The position numbers and the translations under genes are program-made. From positions 1,860,001 through 1,924,000 of the forward strand of contig NW_026570224.1 of the NCBI RefSeq assembly GCF_019649055.1: 64,000 bases of DNA, given 5' to 3'. The DNA comes from Paramacrobiotus metropolitanus (Eukaryota > Tardigrada > Eutardigrada > Parachela > Macrobiotidae). Position 1 is the first letter of the stretch. Each line of letters starts with the position of its first letter. Below, piece by piece: positions 14,501-26,826 of the stretch. The notes under the pieces were generated by a model. It searched no databases. It had not been told where the DNA came from and saw nothing but the letters and a program-made list of their open reading frames with translations.

Positions 14501-15896
14501 TATTTCTGTTTCACCACTAGACGTCGAAGGACCCTGCTGTGCAGCGAGAAGCGATTGGGGAAGTTGCCGGGATGTCACAACAGCTGGAGGAGCATCGAAG
14601 CATAGTATTTCTTGTGGAATAGAGTCAATGCCTTGAACGCTACGTTTGGCGTACTGAATACGTTCCTGAAAAGCACATTGTTAGTAAAAACATTAAAAGA
14701 TATTTAAATGCTTAAAAAACTGATTTCACATGTAATTTTCGCTATCCCCATCAAAGCAAAATCAGTACAAACCTTGCTCATCAGTTTCTGGCCGATTCTA
14801 GATAATTTCTTGGCAGCCCGATAGTAAATAGTATCCGGCATGTTATATGTCATAGCATTACTGCAGATCAACTCGAAGTCATTCTGCAAAAAAAAAATAT
14901 AATGAAATATTCACACAACCATCCAACCCATAAAGACCAGGAGGTAGGGGCGATGAAATACAAATAGACAGTCGAAAGCTCACTTTGAACTGTGGCAGAT
15001 TTTCGTACCAACCACGCGCTAGTTTTTTTCGCATGGTACTGAAATCCATGGGATGCTTAACTAACAACGAATAATTCGGTGCGATGATATCCGTGATGGG
15101 AAAGCCGAAGAACTTCTTGTCATCTTTGCGCTCCAGATAGACTAAATAATATTCTAATAGCTGCTCAAATGGTTCCGCGGGCTTCTGAACTGGAGACCGA
15201 ATTGCCGACGGAACAGCGGGTGAAGGCGCGACGGGAACAAGGGGAACCGGAGCGTCGAAGAATGGCAAGGCAGTCGATGATGTACTCGCCGAATCTGATT
15301 TCACAGGACTCGATGTTCTCTTGTCGATGTTCTGGTATAAATCCTATCAGAATTTCCATCATTATTTAATTTCAGTAAGCGGCAAACAAGGGAAGCAACT
15401 GCTCATACAAACACTAACAAAAGTTGTTTATAAGACTAATAAGAGTACAAATAAAAATCAAGGAAAATCAACTTACGTTAACACTGACTTCCTCTTCCTG
15501 CTTCTTCTTCCTTTTAGCTTTACGACCACTTTTATCTCGTTTGTTACCACGGGCTTTTTTCTCTTTCCGACTCGATGCTGGACTACTAGCCACGGAATCG
15601 TTGGTCGAGGAGCCCAACAAACCTGGAGACGGACTGTGTAGGGACAGATTAGACGAGGACTCGGCTTCGGCACTGCGGTTCTTGATGGCTGATCCCAATT
15701 TCAACACCAAACGGGGAACCTTCCCAGGATTTTGCCCTTCGGAAGTTATACTGGAACTCCCGCTGCCCGTCCCCGGGAAAGTAAACGGATCATCGCTAGA
15801 TACGGATTTCGCAGCGTCCTCCTGTGCAACTTCAACAGCTAATTCATTGGTCGACTTGGAAAGATTAGGAATGCGAATTTTTCGCTTGAGCGACAT
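11597..15896 (-). CDS. BRD7/9: Bromodomain protein BRD7/BRD9 (SWI/SNF subunit)
   Basis: Acetyl-lysine reader of SWI/SNF chromatin remodellers (PBAF or ncBAF type). Invertebrates usually have one gene for vertebrate BRD7 and BRD9. Minus-strand exons: 15896-15477, 15331-14984, 14883-14773, 14665-14418, 14354-14234, 14158-13996, 12568-12424, 12122-11597; all phases agree, 693 residues (human BRD7 is about 650). Residues 1-140 are Ser-rich with a Lys/Arg-rich nuclear-localisation-like stretch. The bromodomain spans about 185-293: FGFPITD, then HPMDFSTMRKKL, then NAMTYN, where Asn270 is the expected acetyl-lysine contact. The DUF3512 region follows: TRKPN next to KRMPDGSVTLNLL, a TLTIGALAG segment, SSHAPLYDSKGSIFTKEE, and a helical C-terminus (LRTLTNEGIDVGFLDS). 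One intron of 1.4 kb (12569-13995) contains coding-like sequence of its own. The last exon could in principle extend through a further intron. Confidence 0.93.
12610..13590 (-). CDS. Possible nested small membrane-protein gene inside the BRD7/9 intron
   Basis: Within the 1.4-kb BRD7/9 intron, on the same strand, four exon-like segments have good splice borders: up to 13585 (preceded by an acceptor at about 13670), 13290-13234, 13062-12882 and 12689-12610. Joined in phase they read as about 107 residues, start MKIAYML and end PAPLFLSPF, with three hydrophobic stretches: GPVVAATIL, then YLSFVILIASFFVAGFNFFW, then WWLITPAPLF. BRD7/9 reads cleanly across without them. A second ATG at 13594 in another frame gives an alternative, shorter reading. 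I do not recognise a family. It could be a real nested gene, an alternative terminal part of BRD7/9 transcripts, or chance. The acceptor at 13063 is the weakest part of the model. Confidence 0.35.
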
Positions 15897-16846
15897 AGTA
15901 ACTAAAGATTACACTATAAATGCACTCCAAGAATTTTTATCCACTGAACTTTGTGAGTTAAGGTCTTAACTGGCATTCCCCCACAAAAATAACGAACTTT
16001 TGACTAGTTTTGGGGAAAATTTGCAGTCGAGAGACTCTACAGTCTAGACGGCTGCTGACGAATGACGATAGCATAGCGAATGACGATAAAACAACCCTCG
16101 CAGTTGGCATGGCGTTCGATAGGGCTTACAAGTCGCCTCCTCTTGGCGATGGACAGTTGTAAATCTCGAAGCGGAAGCAGAAGTTTCACTGCCCTGTTTT
16201 TTTACTATTTATTTTATCTGAGCCATATTAATATTGACTTTAAGCGACAATTACTTTACTATAGTACCTAGTAACCTACTGTACAATGGACTAAAAGCAC
16301 TACAAATTATCAACATTTTTTTTAATTGGTTGTGAACAAATATATGAGATAATCGTAAATTTTCCAACTTGACGATTGTAAATTCGCGTTTGTCGCAAAG
16401 GTCGTTGGAAATTTTTATTTTTCAATGATTTCCAAAACTTAATGCGTTTTACTGCACTTAATATTTCAAAAATTTACGAGTAGTATCTGCAGAAGTATTT
16501 ATGGGTAGTAATTTACAAGCAAAGGTTTACCCCGACGATTTTTGTACTGTTTCAAAGGATATCGCGAGTACGACGTGCAGCCTAAGAATATTAATGCGTA
16601 TCGGCGGTACTACAGAGATTAGTACTGCCATGTGCGTATTTATATTTTTGTTGTAATAACTAAGTACAATCCACTATGTGTGCTCCGGCGGTCTGGTGAA
16701 TTAAATGTCAGTCCTCACCTGCTAGGGTATTTCAAAACTAGAAGAACAAATTCACTTTGCGAAATACATAATACCGTACTTGTGCAGTAAGTGTTAAAAT
16801 TACAAGCTGTAGCCTGCACGTAGCAGATATCTGTACATCTACGGAT
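15897..16846. other. Spacer between BRD7/9 and GDAP1-like gene A
   Basis: About 950 bp of AT-rich sequence upstream of the BRD7/9 start codon and downstream of the first GDAP1-like gene. No exon, repeat or structured element could be supported. It should contain the BRD7/9 promoter. Confidence 0.5.
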
Positions 16847-19191
16847 TCAAAAATTTGTTTTTGCTCGATCATTAACGCTGCTGCTTCCAATAACAGGAAT
16901 AACAAAGCAAAATAGTAGAGTAGCTATCGTAATAAATAACATCTCAGTTGTATAAAGTATCCCGATTGCTGGCTGGCTGAATGGTAGTAGGAAATTCGAC
17001 AACGGTTGTACTACAGTGCAAAACACCCGGCAGTTGGCGTTACCGGCTACTTCCATTTCCAGCTAGTTCACAATGCCGTTCCTAAGGTATGAACGGGACA
17101 CATTCCTATAAAATTAACGTAACATCACAGTGGCAGATGTGTCAAAATTTATAGAATGATTACCTTTTGAAACGACGGTCTTGCCTTCAAAGCCAAGTAA
17201 TATCGGGCTAAGTTCGGTCTTTTTGTCGCATTAAACAGTCGATCGGCGGTGCCCTGCAATTCCAATCGCCCAAGCAGCACCGCAACCACAATATCCGCAT
17301 TTGTGAAGGAATTGCCAAAAAGCCATTGTCCACGGGCGGCTGCGCAGGAAACGAAAGGTCAGCATAATGTGTGAATAAAAAATTAAGATGTATAGAAGTA
17401 CTCGTATACGGTATACAGATATAAAGGTTTAAAAAGTTCAGCTGCACTGAGTGTGTTCTGCAGAATGGACATGGCAAGTGCTGCCATGCTGGAAAATGGA
17501 AGGTTTTGATTTCGGATTTACCGTTTTTTCCAAGCTGAGCGTCAAGATCATCCAAAAAGTTTTCAATGGTTTTGAAATGCGCTTCCACTGCCGCTTTGTC
17601 TGTTTTCAGGTGGTCATCGGCAGCTACGCGGGATAGTTTTTCTTGATATTTCTCCTTCAGTTCGGGGTGTTTTTCCATCATCTCCTTAATGACTGCTGGG
17701 CGATTGCCTAGTACTATGACCGGGGAAAATGACGTAAAATCAAATGAATGCTGATAACTGACTGACATCATAGTTGACATCGTAGTACTGCATATATTAT
17801 CAGAATGTATCAATCACAGTACCCCAGTATGTAAGTATATACTTAATTATAATAAATAAGTTTCATATTTTATTTGTTTAATTGATCCGATTCTGTTCAA
17901 ATTCGTTTGAATTCTTTGTGCAGTATATACTTTTAACTCACGCTGGTATGCTCCTTTGATAGGATCTGGCAGTTTGAAGTCTTGGTCGACTACCGTTGGA
18001 TGCCACAGTAATCCAGTGGAGAGCTCACCAATCGGGAGCGCGCAGCAACGTTTCCGTAGTGCTTCAACTTCCGTGTCCTGCTTCGCTCCTGAACATAATG
18101 ATATAGGACTGTAATTTTATTTAGTGAATTACAAATGGAAGCAAAAATCGGGAAAATTGCAAGCCTCCAGAAGGTAATTTAATTATTGTTTTTATTGTTG
18201 CTGCTGGTGTATAATTTGGGTGTGGCTCACTGGCTACTACCAGTCTACCACCACCTTTCACCACCTTTAGACTGTTCAGACTACCACTTAAAAATGGATT
18301 CTAGCACGACTCTTGGCTATTGTCACCGCTTTTTTACACCTCCTTTGCCTATTCCCACCTCCTTATATACGGGCGACGGCGATCGCTGGGTCCTTATGGA
18401 ATGGTCAAAACTCAACAGCAAAAACATTATTGTGACATTTTTACCACTGCTTTCGCGATCGAAATCATCAACAATCGAAAAACAGAAGAAACAAAATTCA
18501 GGACCAAAACGATGCGAGAACATTTAGCGAACAGCTGCAGCACAGAGAAAATGCGGTTGGATACTTTCCGGTCGGCGGTGGCCCCAGGGTGGTGAGAATA
18601 GCCATTTCCATATTATATATTTAGTTTTTATAGCGGAGTACAGTATAACGCTGAATATATACCTTTAATTTCATCGAGGTAGTCAATGATTGCCTGAGAT
18701 CCATTGACAACTTTTCCGTTGACCAGCATAGCCGGCACTTCACAGGCTGGATTGATTTTTACGTAGTCGGGCTGATAATTTTCGGCTTTGAAAATATCCA
18801 CAGATTTACGCGCGAATGGTACATCTTTTTCCACAAAAGCCAAGCGAGCCTAAAATTTCATTTTAAACTAATTCTTTTGATCCCAAATATACAGGTAACA
18901 GCACTCGTACCTATTTTACACGGGTGTTTAATTGTTGTAGTTTCTATTATTTGTACTCATTGTTGTTTAAAATTATTACAAGCGGTAGCAGATGGATACC
19001 AAACATCATGAGGATAATTAACTAATCGAAGTTCGAAATTAAATAAAAGTCTCTGGTGAGTATATCTGGGATCTACTTTAATGGCTAGATGGAGTGTATT
19101 GTAACGCTATATAATCATTTACCATCTGGCTCCAGTAACTCGGGTGAAACTCGTACAAAACAATATCCGAAGAGCCGCCATGAGAAGCCAT
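16847..19191 (-). CDS. GDAP1-like GST-fold protein, tandem copy A
   Basis: Member of the ganglioside-induced differentiation-associated protein 1 family: GST-fold proteins anchored in the mitochondrial or peroxisomal outer membrane. Exons: 19191-19123, 18849-18663, 18088-17942, 17707-17522, 17339-17164 and probably 17062-16847, giving about 326 residues. The N-terminal thioredoxin-like half carries LAFVEKDVPF and then NPACEVPAMLVNGKVVNGSQ, with the cis-proline VP and the GSQ turn typical of the family. The C-terminal half has a helical insert (EKHPELKEKYQEKLSR) and the GST-C motif WLFGNSFTNADIVVAVLLGR. The last exon supplies a hydrophobic segment (MLFITIATLLFCFVIPVIG) as a tail anchor. Its acceptor is weak, and reading through instead would end the protein soon after SFQK. 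Intron phases (0,1,1,1,1,0) match copies B and C exactly. Confidence 0.83.
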
Positions 19192-20795
19192 CTTTAGCTG
19201 TCAAATGAGAAGGATGAATAATTTAGTTCAACAGGAATTTCAGAAATATATCAACTTCGATCTTTATACTCGATGCTGCAATAGGGGTACTCGTATAATC
19301 GTGTTAACTTTAAAGGACGATGTCTACACAGCATCTTGTACATATTACGATTAATGTAATACCCAACCATTCATTCAGTATATAGTATAGAACACCTCTA
19401 CAGCGAAATATGCGAGCCTTGGTGAGGAAGTTTTCTTCTTCTTATGGTGATTGCAGAAAGTTTACTAACTATATCTACCAAGTACCAATGTCTACAGCGG
19501 CACTTACATTTACAGTTACTTACCGGGGAAAACTCACAGTACGTCGGAACCTTTGGTAATAATACGCGAAGTGTGGGAATTAATTGCTTTAGTGTGCACT
19601 TCACCTTCCGGTTCCTTACAGGTTACAATACAATTTTGACGAAGTTAGCTGCTACTCTAACTCTACTAACAAACTGTCAACTCTAGCAAGTAGTCTGATT
19701 TCTTAAAGTGTGCACTGTTTTACCTAAAAGATCGCAACACGCTCGGTGCAAACTTTTGCGAGTGCGCCAAGCAGATCTACGTACAAGAACCGCTCGCGTG
19801 CCTAGATGTAAAACTTATCGATCGTAAAGAATTTTTGTCGTGGACTCATGATTGTATAGACAGTCCCCAGCGACAGCAAAGTCGGCATTAATCTAGTTCT
19901 CACGCGCAAAATGCTTTCGCACCGGCTAACAATACTGTAAGTACAGTACTTACTGTAATAACACCAGATATCAATACACAACACCTTGTTGTCAAATCCG
20001 CTGTCATGAGTATGAAGTTGACAATGCTGCACTTCCGGCATAGACTATAGGTGTCTACATGTACCGGCGTTCTGCCACATGTGATTCTGTACTAATTATA
20101 AAAATTAATAACTGTTGTCTCATTTGCTTACCAAAGATAACATTTAAGTGTGTGTGTGTAACTTAAAATAAGTGTGTAACCCATCATAAAATTTAAGACC
20201 ATGCGCAACAATTCAAAATTGTCCGTAGACGTACCCTAGCTGTTTTATCAACATTCTAACGAGTAAAAATACTGTTATGATAAAAATTAATCGAAGTAAT
20301 GTGATAACATTTTCTTAATGATGCAGTTGACCCTTGAACAGCGATGTTCATCCTTGAAGTTGTTTGCCGATGCTAATCCAATATTAAGTATTTGATTTTT
20401 TCTTTTCCTAAAAATTTAAGATATCGCGCCGTTTGTTGAATGTCAATCAATACTCATGGTCAATACCGGTACAAAACTGTTGCACACTAATCTACTTTCT
20501 TTATATAAATTTGTGTGTTAATTGTTGGTCATGCAGGTTGATATCTCCAGGTAATCCATAATTAATTAATTATACATACTTTCCCGCCATTACTGTGCTT
20601 CTTTCACTTACGTTACATGCAGTAGTTCTTTCGTTTTTCGATATGCGAAATCAAATATTTCTTGTCGTTGGCTGTTATGCTAACCGAACCAGTAGAAAAG
20701 CCAGTTGACGAAGGATGTATAAGAGCAGCCGTTTGATAACAGAAAAAAGGACTCAAAAACAATAAGGATAACACAATATTTCTAACAATAAGCAA
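19192..20795. other. Spacer between GDAP1-like copies A and B
   Basis: No supported gene. Several short hydrophobic minus-strand frames occur close to the end of copy B (20613-20795). One of them could encode an alternative membrane tail for copy B if an unusually short intron (about 35 bp) were used. Otherwise the sequence is AT-rich, with the copy A promoter expected next to 19191. Confidence 0.4.
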
Positions 20796-22516
20796 TCAGC
20801 TGCTATGCAGACTCACAACAGCCTGAAAAAAATTTAAAAAATATAAAAAAGATAAAAAAGTAAGTTAAGTGTATCTACTTCGTTCTAGGTATAGTAGCGT
20901 CTAATTTGACACCATCCTCATAACTCGATCCGGCCGACAATATTCCATCCACTAGTTACTCCATTTCGGGAAACGTGCTCTTATGACATGTTAGTCACAC
21001 ATTCCTAAATATTAGCGAAAATGCCAAATAATGCCCAGTTTATATCATATTTTTTTAATAAGAGGAGCTCGTACCACAATACGGCACACTTCGACAGTAA
21101 TCTCTTCTTACCTGTTGAAATGACGGCCTTTCTTTTAGCCGTCGGTAATAATCGGCTAGAAACACTCTTTCCGTCATATCCCAAAAGTGTCCCGCTCTTC
21201 CCAAAAGATCCAATCGCGCCAGCAGTGTGGCCAAGGCAATATCGGCATTGGAGAAGTTTCGCCCGAAAAGCCATCCATCGTAATGCTTTCCGTCGTGATC
21301 ACCTTTGTAAACCCACATAATCATAAATATCTATACGGTTCAAGAAATCTGAATACGAACGGAACAATAATACTAATGTACAGGTCAGTCAGCAACATTT
21401 CGTGAATGTTATACGTCAATACCATGCATCCGAGCAGCAGTGCGCAACTGCGCATTAACCTGATCCAGAAAGGTGTCCAAATCGGCTAATAATTCCCGCA
21501 GTGTGTTTTCGTCCGAATTGTTTTCCACCTCAATTACTCGCTGCAGTTTGGTCTGATAGAAGTGGGCCAGATGTGGATACCGCTGAATGTTGTCAATCAT
21601 AAGCTGCTTCCGGTCAACTCTTCCTGAAATCGACCACTAATACTGTCGTAGCGATAAAAACGTAACAAATTTTTACGTATACAAATTACAGCGTCTACAA
21701 TATTCCAGACGCATAAAAGTAAGCGCAACTGAATTTACTCACGCGAAAAATTATCGATAACATTTTGAGGAATTTTAGTTCCCTCGAGAAGATGCGGATG
21801 TCGAACGATTCCCAGTGTAATTTCGGCCATGGGAAGATCAACGCATCGTTGTCGGAATGCATTTATTTGCTCCTTCTGCTGATTGTAAAATGGGTCAGGA
21901 TCTATTTAAAAAAAACAATGCATTTTGTCAATTCTTGTCGGGACTCAGGAAGCGAATATTATCTCACCGGTGGTAATGCTATCCAGGTAGTCGATAATCT
22001 CTTGCGATCCACTGATGGCTGTAATACTGTCACCATTTGATATAGTGATAGCCGGAACTTCACACGCCGGACTGATGGCCACAAAATCTGGAGCGTATGT
22101 TTCTCCTTGAAGTATATTTACAATTTTGCTCACATAAGCGATGTGTTTTTCCACAAATGCCAATCTAGCCTGGAAGGCAAATACCGAAGGTTCAGTTACA
22201 ATATCAAGAAAGCTGTATTATATTCAGTACAGATTATTGTTATACTTGTTATTGTTATACACTTTATATATGATTTATGTTCACTAGACTTTGTATATAA
22301 AAATTACACATATAATCATCGTCAATACAGCTATGTACTCGTATTACACAGCGCTCCAATGGATAATGGTGTTAAATATTACAGTTCTCAAAAGAAAGCT
22401 ATACACCTAACTGGTAAGTACTTTAAAAAGTAATAATTTACCATTTGGCTGAAATATGAGGACTGAAAATGATACAAAGTGATTTGCCGATCAGGTATCT
22501 GGCCACTGGAAGCCAT
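20796..22516 (-). CDS. GDAP1-like GST-fold protein, tandem copy B (apparently without tail anchor)
   Basis: Second GDAP1-family copy. Exons: 22516-22442, 22169-21968, 21901-21743, 21623-21423, 21302-21112 and 20822-20796, with the same intron phases as A and C; 284 residues. It keeps LAFVEKHIAYVSK, SPACEVPAI, GSQEIIDYL and the GST-C motif WLFGRNFSNADIALATLLAR. The distinctive feature is the C-terminus. After ERPSFQQ, a strong acceptor (T-run plus CAG) leads to only eight codons (AVVSLHSS) and a stop, whereas copies A and C continue into a membrane anchor. A hydrophobic frame follows just downstream but needs a very small intron. Copy B is thus either a soluble member, one that lost its anchor, or mis-modelled at its last exon. 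Confidence 0.8.
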
Positions 22517-23141
22517 TGTGAAAACCAAAATAATTACGCAACAACAAAAAATTTGGGAGCTGATGTGCTAAATTTTAAGATTATTAACTAGTCTTTTTCA
22601 TGGCTACAAAAATTCGCGTCAGTGATTCAATCCGCCGAAGAAGAGACAAGCTAGCGCGTCCACGCCTGCATTGCTGCAAGATCGGACTTTGATCCGGGAT
22701 ATCGCGCACAGCAGCGATACAGAACGCCTTATATTGTACCATCACGACAAAATCTTGCGAGAGCAAAACGTGAGCACACCTGTACGGTACATATTACTTT
22801 CTGCAAAAGCATTAAACCGAACGTTTTACACAGACTGTCGAACATTTATTTTTAACCAACACTCGTAACCTAAAATTCTGCATCCAGCAATAATATTGCA
22901 ACAAAGCCAAACATAACCAGATCACTCACAACTAGCAAGAGTCAGCAACATTGCGAATTCGAAGCAACTCTGGCATACAAATTTGCCCGCTTCAAATTTC
23001 ATCTCATTGCACGCACAAAATTTTGTAATTACCAGATTGTAGCGTTTCAAGTAAAAATTTAAAAACGAACACTAAACAAAAACTAGCATATCTGGCAATC
23101 AAAAGCAGCTAAATGTCACCTCATCACAAAACATCAAACAA

Positions 23142-24729
23142 CTATTTTCTTCGGCGCATCACTATAAAAGCCCCGATCGCAATTACGCCCACCACTGTCG
23201 CAATTCCCAAGAAGGTCAAGCCGTGGGCGTACAGGAGACTGGCTCCTCCGTACTTAACCAGATCGCTTGTAGTGACGTGGGTAACGGCGACCTGGAAAAT
23301 ATCAATCAATCCGGCATGTCGTATAACAATAACCGAGAAAAAATAATCCAAAAAAATTTTGTTCACACCAAACGAGGACTGCGGTTAATCGAAACATGTG
23401 TCAAAACTCGATGTCGATGTACAGTACAAACGTCTGGCGCTAAGTTAAAACAACTTATCCAAACCGGCGGATGTACAACCATACAGGTAGTTTTTAACTT
23501 TTGCATAAACACACCTTCTGGAAAGCCGGACGGTCATTTAGCCGCTGATAATAAATTGCTAGATATGGTCTTGTTGATATACTCCAGAATCGCTGTGCTA
23601 ATCCCAGGAAATACAACCGGCTTAACAAAATTGCCAACGAAATATCCGCAGTGGTAAATTCCGCCGCACACAACCACCAATTTCTTCGTTCTAACCAATA
23701 AAAAAAATCGTCATCAGAATTTCTCAAATAATTATTTTCAGACTCACCATCAACGGTTGCGTTTGTTCGCAGATGTTCTTCAATCTTGTCAAGCAGCAGA
23801 TCTACCTCATTTAGTTTCCCGTTGACAGCATTTAAATCATCCGCTTGACTGTCGTTCTGCTCCACTCTGGCCAGTTTATCGTTATACGCATCGCGCAATT
23901 CGGGGTGTTTAGCCATGTAAGTACTTAGAAGTTTTTTCCTTTGGAAAAAACGCTCTAAAAGCAAGACAAATAAATATTTTATTTTAAGACGATGCAGTAC
24001 TGTACGAAATTCATAACAACTGCTGAACATATAATGGCCTGCGTGCAACATTTTCAAATTGATCAGCAGTTGTAGTAAGCATGCCTCTATGTACTGAACT
24101 TACCTCCGAGTTTACTTTTCACAAAATCTGGAACTTTGATTTTGTCCGTCAGTTCCGAATGGCGCATATATCCGTACGTAATCAGTTCAATCGGTACTGC
24201 ATCGATGGCATCCCGAAGATACCGCACTTTGTGAAATCTTAATAGAAAGGAACGGATTAAAAATAATTTATATGTATTTACATCAACTAAACGGTAAAAC
24301 CTACTCAATGCTAGACCGCCCAGGCGAAAGAGACACGAACCCTGTAAATGCCACCACGATAAAGCGCTAATCATAAAGGAACTAAAAAACTTCCTTACCG
24401 GTTGTATAATGTTCTTCGAGGTAGTCAATAATTCTCTGTGAGCCCGAGATAATCTTCGTTCCGTCACGCAGAACGGGCACTTCGCAGGCAGGATTGATCT
24501 TGACAAACCATGGCTCATAGTTCTCCCCACAGCTGATGTCGATAAATTCTAGCGAATGAGGAATACCTTTTTCCAGCAGTGCCATTCTCACCTAGGAAAA
24601 TAACGATCAGTTCATGAAACTTGTGCGGGATATTAATATCGTACTTACTTTTTGGCTGTAAAACGATAACGGATAATAATACAGCACAATTTGGGGTTTT
24701 GCGCTGGCGCCATTCATTGTTTTGGACAT
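23142..24729 (-). CDS. GDAP1-like GST-fold protein, tandem copy C (tail-anchored)
   Basis: Third GDAP1-family copy and the cleanest model. Exons: 24729-24649, 24591-24399, 24226-24104, 23954-23748, 23690-23515, 23291-23142; 309 residues. Features: MALLEKGIPHSLEFIDI, NPACEVPVLRDGTKIISGSQ, a helical insert around KHPELRDAYNDKLAR, and the GST-C motif FTTADISLAILLSRLYFLG. The C-terminus has a single transmembrane segment (LTFLGIATVVGVIAIGAFIV) followed by MRRRK. That short basic tail is the signature of a tail-anchored outer-membrane protein, as in vertebrate GDAP1. Where copies A and B have Phe or Leu in the WLFG motif, C reads WWLCAAEF. The exon 3 acceptor (ending CAAAG) is atypical but required by phase. 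Copies are arranged head-to-tail C-B-A in transcription order. Confidence 0.88.
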
Positions 24730-25072
24730 TACTCGTACAGGCACTTCGTTCACTTTGTCACACGATGTTCGCGCATTCGGAATTGATTGTCCGCTCAAAT
24801 ATCTGCTACCACCATAAATGTCCAAAATTACTGGCTGCTGACGCTGTTAATATGTGAGTAAAGTTTAGAAAATGTTTTAAATTTCAACTTCCGGCCTTCC
24901 CCAATATAAGCATTAAAATTCGAGTACAGATGATCCCGACTCCAGAGCCAAACAGTAGTGGATCGGCTTGTTTAGCGTGTACGCGATTTTGGAATAGAAA
25001 GTCGAGACAAAAAATGCGTCAATGGGTAGTCGTTACGCAATCAGCCGCAGCACGTCGTCTAGCGTATCTGGA

Positions 25073-25576
25073 GAGTGCAATGCTATGTTATTGTGCAGCA
25101 GTGGCGTTTTAAGCAATTTTATTGCTGATTTTACTGGCATTGCACCATTTGTGGACCCTCCGGTTGTCGAGCGACAACGTAACAGAAGCACGCGTGCGGT
25201 GGCCCATGCCACAGGCTGTTTTAACGTAAATCTTTGAAAATTCATAACTTTGTTCATTCCTCCATTAAATTTTTATGTATAGTCGTGAAAAATGCAGAAT
25301 AATACACAGTATCAGGCAAAAGAAATGCTTTTTAATTTTTCTTTCAGGATTGTGCGCTGTTAGCCTGCGCGGCTAGCATAGCCGCCTATGGAGGATTTCC
25401 CATAGGCGGCTATGTTAACCGCAGGGGCTCATACTGCATTACCCTAAAGAAGAAACAGAAAACATTTATTTTGCCTAATACTGTGTATTATTCTGCATTT
25501 TTTAAGCTTTTTTTTATTCTGCATTTTTTAAATTGCTTAAAACGCCACTGCTGCACAATAACATAGCATTGCACTC
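25073..25576. mobile_element. Foldback element with three concentric inverted repeats
   Basis: Three nested inverted repeats share one centre near 25325-25395. The outer arms, 25073-25119 and 25530-25576, are 47 bp and identical when inverted. The middle arms, 25288-25321 and 25469-25502, are 34 bp with one mismatch. The inner arms, 25377-25391 and 25400-25414, are a perfect 15-bp hairpin with an 8-nt loop (arm CATAGCCGCCTATGG). The whole 504-bp unit could fold on itself. No transposase frame is present, so this is a non-autonomous foldback or MITE-type element, or the remnant of an inverted duplication. No clear target-site duplication was found. It lies between GDAP1-like copy C and TP53RK, both of which point away from it. 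Confidence 0.75.
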
Positions 25577-25994
25577 ATCTGGATTCTGTAAGAATACGCG
25601 TACAGTACTTACTGCAATTTTATTTCGATTGCATGGCATCCAATACCTACTCTTTCGGGAGTCTTCCTTAACTATTTTTCCATTTTTCAAACAGTCTTTC
25701 ATGAGCTATATTTAAGTAGAATAGTTTTAAATTTATCCTAACCGCATGTTTCGCTTAAAAATATCGAAAAACTTCTTTCATCGAAATAACACACACTCTT
25801 GACACTGTATCTGTTTCAAGAGAGAGATAACGACAGAACGCTGTTACGAGTGATTGAATGGGGTGCAGTTGCTGAGTTGATTTCAGAGCTTGATACCATC
25901 TTGCGTTTATGCCGTTTTGCCTAGATTTTACCAATATAGAGTACAGTATACTACTGACTAGTGAGTGTAGTAATCGAAAAGTTTGTCAGTAGAA

Positions 25995-26826
25995 ATGGAA
26001 AATCTGTCAGAGTTTGAGTTATGGAAGCAGGGTGCCGAAGCGAAAGTTTATCTGGGTGACTTTTTCGGGCAGCCTGTAATTGTCAAGGAACGTTTCCCGA
26101 AGAAATATCGTCATCCCGCTTTGGATCAGAACCTCACCCAGGACAGATTCAAATCGGAGGCGCGCATGTTGGTGCGGTGTAAAGCTGCAGGTAAACTAGT
26201 AACGTAGGTTAAACCATATTCTCCAGAGTTTTCGTCCGATATCAGTTTTAGAATGTCCGAAATTTCGCGGACCCGATGAATAAATCTCTCTGTACTTGAA
26301 GTACACGTTACGTGTATGATGTCCTTTTGTATTTTTAGGTATTAAGACTCCGACCGTGTACTACGCCGATTACATATCGTGTCGGCTGTGTCTAGAATAT
26401 TTTCCCGGATCCGCGACAGCAAAAGATTTCATAAATGAGAAACTGCTGATGAACGATGAGCGTAGTCGTGATTTATTGAATAAACTGATGGCATTGATTG
26501 GTAGTAATGTCGCACGACTCCATGATAATGATATCATCCACGGCGACCTGACCACCTCCAATCTGATTCTGCGGGAACCACATGATGATCTCGATTTGTA
26601 CTTTATTGATTTTGGTTTGGGATACGTGAGTAAAAGTCCCGAAGATAAAAGTGTCGATTTATACGTTCTGGAAAGAGCCTTCCTGAGTACACATCCAGGT
26701 ACGGAAGAGCTGTTTGCGCTGTTGTTGAGAACTTATCTGGATAAATCTACCCGAGATGGAAAGGAGATCGCTGCTAAATTTTATGAAGTTCGTCTGCGGG
26801 GAAGAAAGCGAGTGATGATTGGATAA
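25995..26826 (+). CDS. TP53RK: TP53-regulating kinase / Bud32 (KEOPS subunit)
   Basis: Atypical small kinase/ATPase of the KEOPS complex, needed for the t6A modification of ANN-decoding tRNAs. Exons 25995-26190 and 26339-26826 (intron phase 1); 227 residues, the usual Bud32 size. The N-lobe begins ELWKQGAEAKVY, with a catalytic Lys in VIVKERFPKKYRHP. The catalytic loop is IIHGDLTTSN (Asp135) and the metal-binding motif is IDFGLGY (Asp156). DLYVLERAFLSTHP and the C-terminal RLRGRKR are family hallmarks. All expected catalytic residues are present, so the protein should be active. The start is the first ATG in the frame. It stands alone, with about 400 bp between the foldback element and its start. 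Confidence 0.95.
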
